From positions 62,001 through 126,000 of the forward strand of contig NZ_CP035534.1 of the NCBI RefSeq assembly GCF_009068765.1: a stretch of DNA of 64,000 nucleotides, written 5' to 3'. Under the pieces are notes generated by a model, which saw only the letters and a list, made by a program, of their open reading frames with translations, was not told where the DNA came from and did no database searches. Shown here piece after piece: positions 60,537 through 64,000 of this stretch (positions within the stretch are counted from its first letter, which is position 1; every line of letters starts with the position of its first letter). Source of the stretch: Sulfurimonas hydrogeniphila (GTDB lineage Bacteria; Campylobacterota; Campylobacteria; Campylobacterales; Sulfurimonadaceae). The position numbers were made by a program, and so were the translations under genes.

Positions 60537-61811
60537 ATGAAAAACAATAATAAAAAATCTATATACTCCTGGGCACTGTATGACTGGGCAAATTCTGCCT
60601 ATGCAACCACTGTTATGGCTGGGTTTTTCCCTATATTTTTCAAGTCTTATTACAGTGTGGGAACTGAGGTGACTGTGAGTACCGCGCAGCTCGGATTTGC
60701 AAATTCAATTTCGAGTTTTGTGGTAGTGCTTCTTGCGCCTTTGCTTGGGGCTGTGGCTGATGCAGGTTCACTCAAGAAGCGTTTTTTGTTTCTTTTTGCA
60801 TTTTTGGGTATTTTGATGAGTGCCTCACTGGCTCTTGTCGAGCAGGGAAACTGGCAGATGGCGGCACTTGTCTATACGCTGGGAAATATCGGTTTTATGG
60901 GATCAAATATTTTTTATGACGCTTTGCTTCCCTCTGTGAGTAATGATAAAAATGTTGACTATGTTTCAGGCCTGGGCTTTGCCCTTGGATATCTCGGAGG
61001 CGGTATTTTGTTTGCCTTGAATGTTTTTATGGTACAGGAACCCGCCTTTTTCGGTTTTGAAGACAAGGCTGCGGCGATAAAAGCTTCTTTTGTCAGTGTT
61101 GCAGTGTGGTGGGCGGTTTTTTCATTGCCTCTTTTGCTTTTTGTAGAGGAGAAGAAGGGAGACAAAGAGCAGAAAAATATTTTATTGGTTGCAGGGTATC
61201 TGCGTTTGAAAAAAACCTTTCAAAGAGTGGCAAGTCTTAAAGGACTTTTGCTTTTTTTGGTGGCATACTGGCTCTATATTGACGGGGTGGACACTATTAT
61301 CCGTATGGCTGTTGATTACGGAATGGCGCTGGGGTTTGACAGCAGCAAGCTTATAATGGCCTTGCTTATTGTGCAGTTTGTCGGTTTCCCTGCCACACTC
61401 ATTGTTGCCAAACTTGCCGATATCTGGGATACAAAAAAAGTTATCTATCTTTGTATCGCTGTCTATATATTTATTATTGTTTATGCTGCGATGATGGAAG
61501 ATGTCTATGAATTTTATATACTGGCAATACTTATTGCATTGGTTCAGGGAGGTATTCAGGCACTGAGCCGTTCCTATTATGCCAAAATGATACCGCAAAA
61601 ATATGCGGCAGAATTTTTCGGATTTTATGATCTTCTTGGAAAATTTGCAGTTATCATAGGGCCGCTTTTGGTAGCCTTTGTCGCACTCTTTAGCCATAAT
61701 TCAAGACTCTCGATTGCTTCTGTTGCCATTCTTTTTATTCTCGGCGGACTGCTTCTCTTTTTTGTAGATGAGAAAAAAGTCGCAAAAGATGTGCGCCAGG
61801 CAATGGAATGA
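60537..61811 (+). CDS. UMF1-family MFS transporter
   Basis: This 424-residue protein has about twelve membrane helices and the UMF1/Atg22-like opening YSWALYDWANSAYATTVMAG. The second half includes ALVQGGIQALSRSYYAKMIP, the family's conserved loop. The substrate is unknown; an amino acid or other small solute is possible. It is on the opposite strand to cusA and cusB and has no obvious tie to copper. It is convergent with the toxin gene. Confidence 0.85.
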   Translation: MKNNNKKSIYSWALYDWANSAYATTVMAGFFPIFFKSYYSVGTEVTVSTAQLGFANSISSFVVVLLAPLLGAVADAGSLKKRFLFLFAFLGILMSASLALVEQGNWQMAALVYTLGNIGFMGSNIFYDALLPSVSNDKNVDYVSGLGFALGYLGGGILFALNVFMVQEPAFFGFEDKAAAIKASFVSVAVWWAVFSLPLLLFVEEKKGDKEQKNILLVAGYLRLKKTFQRVASLKGLLLFLVAYWLYIDGVDTIIRMAVDYGMALGFDSSKLIMALLIVQFVGFPATLIVAKLADIWDTKKVIYLCIAVYIFIIVYAAMMEDVYEFYILAILIALVQGGIQALSRSYYAKMIPQKYAAEFFGFYDLLGKFAVIIGPLLVAFVALFSHNSRLSIASVAILFILGGLLLFFVDEKKVAKDVRQAME

Positions 61812-61819
61812 GATGCAAA

Positions 61820-62092
61820 TTAATATACCTCATCATGTGAACCGATGTCTATAAGAATGATCTGCTCATCTATAATGATAAAATCTATGAGGATTCTGTA
61901 ATCCATATCAATAGAGACAGAATGATATTCACTTAACGGCCCCTGCAGTTTGTGCAAACGCAGTGAAGGGTGAAAAGGGTTTTTCTGTAAAAGAAGAATA
62001 GTTTTTGTGTATTTTCCTTTTAAATTTTGATGCTTTTTAAAAAACTTTTTTACTGTTTTTTCATACTTTTTACTAAAAGTGATTTCATACAT
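61820..62092 (-). CDS. RelE/ParE-superfamily toxin
   Basis: This 90-residue protein resembles YafQ/YoeB-type mRNA-cleaving toxins. It has an N-terminal strand (YEITFSKKYEKTVKKF), a helix, and HKLQGPLSEYHSVSIDMDYRILIDF with the typical R-I-L strand before the terminal DIGSHDEVY. The histidine and arginine of this core are the usual catalytic residues. It overlaps its antitoxin gene by 8 bp. It forms a module inserted between cusB and the MFS gene. Confidence 0.8.
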   Translation of the reverse strand: MYEITFSKKYEKTVKKFFKKHQNLKGKYTKTILLLQKNPFHPSLRLHKLQGPLSEYHSVSIDMDYRILIDFIIIDEQIILIDIGSHDEVY

Positions 62093-62333
62093 CAGCTATC
62101 TCTTTTAAATGTTTTGCAATATCTGTATGATAATCTTCATTTTTAATATCCTCCATTACCTCTGTATAAGCACGGTCAAGTTCCAAAGCACGAAGCTCTT
62201 TATACCTTTCTATGTCCATAACGACATACTTTTTTTCACCACGAAAATTGATAATAACCTCGTCCCATTTCTCCAAGAGTTCTCCAAAAAGAGAAACGCC
62301 TCGTTTTTTTACTTCATTTGCGCTGACTGTCAT
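62085..62333 (-). CDS. Phd/YefM-type antitoxin
   Basis: This 82-residue protein has the Phd-family N-terminal DNA-binding fold (VSANEVKKRGVSLFGELLEK, strand with KKYVVMDIERYKEL) and a short acidic C terminus that would bind the toxin. It precedes and overlaps the toxin gene. A palindrome in its promoter is the expected self-repression site. Confidence 0.82.
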   Translation of the reverse strand: MTVSANEVKKRGVSLFGELLEKWDEVIINFRGEKKYVVMDIERYKELRALELDRAYTEVMEDIKNEDYHTDIAKHLKEIADV

Positions 62334-62342
62334 AAGAATATC

Positions 62343-62360
62343 CTTAAAAGTACTTTTAAG
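62343..62360 (-). promoter_or_regulatory. Palindromic operator of the Phd-type module
   Basis: CTTAAAAGTACTTTTAAG is an 18-bp perfect palindrome 9 bp before the antitoxin ATG. It lies just downstream of a minus-strand TATAAT box at about 62365-62370. This is the usual place for autorepression by the antitoxin complex. Confidence 0.65.
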
Positions 62361-62377
62361 AGTATTATAACACAGTT

Positions 62378-63376
62378 TTAATACAAGCCGTTTATCTGCG
62401 CATCACTGTCCATCATAAAGAGGGCATTGTTGACAACTTCATCGCCGGCATTGAGTCCGCTTGTTATGATGTATGTTTCATTATTGAGCGGTTTGACATT
62501 GACTTCCATCGGTTCATACTCTCCCTCAAATTCTCCGACAACAAAAACATAGTATTTTCCGTCTTTTAAGATAACCGCACTCTGCGGCAGTGTCAGATAC
62601 TCTTTTGCCTTGTCTTTTGAAATTACATCCGCATACATTCCCGGAAAAAGTGTATGGTCTTTGTTCGCCAAAGTGAGTCGCATAGTGAGCGTTGCCTCTT
62701 TTGGACTCAGATTTGGATAAAGAAACTTTGAATGCGTCTCGTATGTTTTATCGGTTGTTTTAAAACTGACACGAAAGTCATTGGCATGTTTGAGCCATTT
62801 GACATCATCTTCAAAGACCTTTACCTCAACCCAGACGTCATCAAGATTGACTATCTCAAAAAGATTTGTTTTTGCATTAAAAGCAGATCCTTCATTGATA
62901 TTTTTCATAAAGATATAACCGCTTTGCGGTGCATAGATTGTTGTGTTCGGTGATACTTTTCTCATCTTTATAACTTGAGAAATCTCATTTGGCGCGACTT
63001 CCAGCAAAGAAAGTTTCAGCTTTGCACTCTTGAGCATACCTTTGTTTGGTCTGTTTTTTGTGTAGTTGTACGAGTTGACATAGTCCTCTTTTGCTTTGTA
63101 TACTTCAGGAGAGTAGACAACTGCCAAAGGCTCGCCTTTTTTGACATATTTGTAAATTTTGTCGGCATAAAGTTTTTCGACAAATCCTCCAAAACGGGGA
63201 CTCACTTCATACACTCTCGCTTCATTTGCTTTGACAAAACCGTAATTTTTTTTGCTGTGGCTTGTTTTTGTTTTTTGTACCTTGACGGTCTGAACTGAAA
63301 AAAGCTGTTCCACCGATGCTTCTTTTGCCGATACCATCAACGGCAGCAAAAGTAGTAATAATTTTAAATTTTTCAC
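62378..63376 (-). CDS. cusB: CusB-type periplasmic adaptor
   Basis: This 332-residue adaptor links the CusA pump to the outer-membrane channel. It has a signal peptide (KLLLLLLPLMVSAKE), a hairpin of helices (KAKEDYVNSYNYTKNR), lipoyl-like (VYEVSPRFGGFVEKLYAD, NTTIYAPQSGYIF) and beta-barrel domains. It is shorter than E. coli CusB and lacks the YHS metal-binding extension. Its start overlaps the cusC stop by 4 bp. After its end, the operon is interrupted by a toxin-antitoxin module and a transporter gene before cusA. Confidence 0.85.
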   Translation of the reverse strand: MKNLKLLLLLLPLMVSAKEASVEQLFSVQTVKVQKTKTSHSKKNYGFVKANEARVYEVSPRFGGFVEKLYADKIYKYVKKGEPLAVVYSPEVYKAKEDYVNSYNYTKNRPNKGMLKSAKLKLSLLEVAPNEISQVIKMRKVSPNTTIYAPQSGYIFMKNINEGSAFNAKTNLFEIVNLDDVWVEVKVFEDDVKWLKHANDFRVSFKTTDKTYETHSKFLYPNLSPKEATLTMRLTLANKDHTLFPGMYADVISKDKAKEYLTLPQSAVILKDGKYYVFVVGEFEGEYEPMEVNVKPLNNETYIITSGLNAGDEVVNNALFMMDSDAQINGLY

Positions 63377-63999
63377 TGTAATTCTCCTTTAAGTTGTGCT
63401 ATTTTGGCTTGTGCCAGGTTGTAGTTTGCGACGGCTTTGATACTTTTTTGTTCCAAATCAAGTTTTTGAAACAGGACATCTATATATTTGAACAAATCAG
63501 CCCCGACAGAGATGGAAGAGCTTGAAAGCTCAAACATGTGAGCAACCTGGGGAAGAGCTTCATCTTGAATAATATGATATATTTCATAAGAAGAGAGCAT
63601 TTGCGCATAATAGGCTTCAAGCTCGGCATTGACAGATATCTGAGTATCTGCTTTTTGGCTTGTAGCGGAGAGAACCAAGGCGCGTGCTTCTTCTTCTTTG
63701 TAGTCTTCCGTGCCGTATATAGGCAGGCTCAAGCCGAAACCAAAATTAAAATAGTTGTTGAAATTTTCTCGAAGAGCATAGCCTGCGATGAGATTAATGT
63801 CCGGATAGTTGTTGAGATCTGCCATTTTTAACTTTGCATTTTGTTTGAGAATCTCTTTGTCTTTTATTTTAATATCCGGGTTCTCTGCTAAAGATTTTTG
63901 CAGTTGTCCCAAATCCGGTTTTTCCCCCATTTGTATATTTATATCCAAATGGTGTACTTTAAATGAGGCCAGATAGGAGAGTCTTGCATAGGCAGCATT
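63373..63999 (-). CDS. cusC: CusC/TolC-family outer-membrane channel, truncated by the window edge
   Basis: This is the C-terminal 208 codons of an outer-membrane efflux protein of the TolC/CusC family. The frame is open to the window end, so the true start is outside; a TTG at 63948 is not a start. Visible are the repeat-type helices LSYLASFKVHHLD, MADLNNYPDINLIAGYALRENF (in part) and NYNLAQAKIAQLKGELQ, which is the classical end of TolC-family repeats. It is translationally coupled to cusB. Confidence 0.85.
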   Translation of the reverse strand, partial: NAAYARLSYLASFKVHHLDINIQMGEKPDLGQLQKSLAENPDIKIKDKEILKQNAKLKMADLNNYPDINLIAGYALRENFNNYFNFGFGLSLPIYGTEDYKEEEARALVLSATSQKADTQISVNAELEAYYAQMLSSYEIYHIIQDEALPQVAHMFELSSSSISVGADLFKYIDVLFQKLDLEQKSIKAVANYNLAQAKIAQLKGELQ

Positions 64000-64000
64000 G

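Overview
The window looks like chromosome from a sulfur-oxidising member of the Campylobacterota, most like Sulfurimonas or a relative. This is inferred from the AT-rich sequence, a soxC-soxD-soxY-soxZ block, a nifS/nifU pair used as general Fe-S machinery, many HQWRQPLN-type histidine kinases and dense, overlapping gene packing. I see no rRNA, tRNA, CRISPR array or prophage.

Layout. 1-1.6 kb: the end of rnc and aroC. 1.6-3.3 kb: two accessory envelope genes (DUF4395, DUF302 lipoprotein). 3.4-7.3 kb: a MOSC gene and soxZ, soxY, soxD, soxC on the minus strand; soxC carries a frameshift. 7.5-8.6 kb: a small toxin/antitoxin-like pair and a DUF2231 membrane protein. 8.7-14.1 kb: housekeeping genes including moaC, mobA, an OmpA-family protein and leuC. 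14.2-16.7 kb: nifS and nifU, separated by a palindromic element. 17.3-30.0 kb: a signalling block with two PAS-GGDEF-EAL proteins, one diguanylate cyclase, three hybrid or membrane histidine kinases, one OmpR-type pair, one orphan regulator and a TrmH-family methyltransferase. 30-35 kb: dbpA, an ABC-F ATPase and small genes.

35-64 kb is a large copper-handling region. It holds a Cu(I) P-type ATPase, a CopA-type multicopper oxidase, CopB, a CopZ-like chaperone, a DsbD-like reductase, a Met-rich YtkA/FixH-like protein, an OmpR-type two-component system, a ferritin-like protein and a CusCBA-type efflux system. Interleaved are genes not usually linked to copper: two KCGxGKCG cysteine-rich exported proteins, DoxX, a membrane-anchored FMN glutamate-synthase-like protein, a GMC dehydrogenase with its small subunit, and an MsrA-thioredoxin-MsrB fusion.

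The most notable result is regulatory. Eight promoters between 35.0 and 60.5 kb, four on each strand, share one architecture: two 8-bp direct repeats ending in CACA, 11 bp apart, with a -10 hexamer exactly 9 nt downstream. This is the layout expected of an OmpR/PhoB-family activator standing in for a -35 element, and a candidate regulator is encoded at 54945-55592. The sites join the known copper genes and the unexplained redox and Cys-rich genes into one apparent regulon, which suggests a wider copper and thiol response than the standard Cop/Cus set. An IS110-family element has inserted inside one of these operons, and the cus operon is split by a toxin-antitoxin module and a transporter gene. 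A 10-bp palindrome, TTACATGTAA, is also strongly over-represented between 19 and 42 kb.
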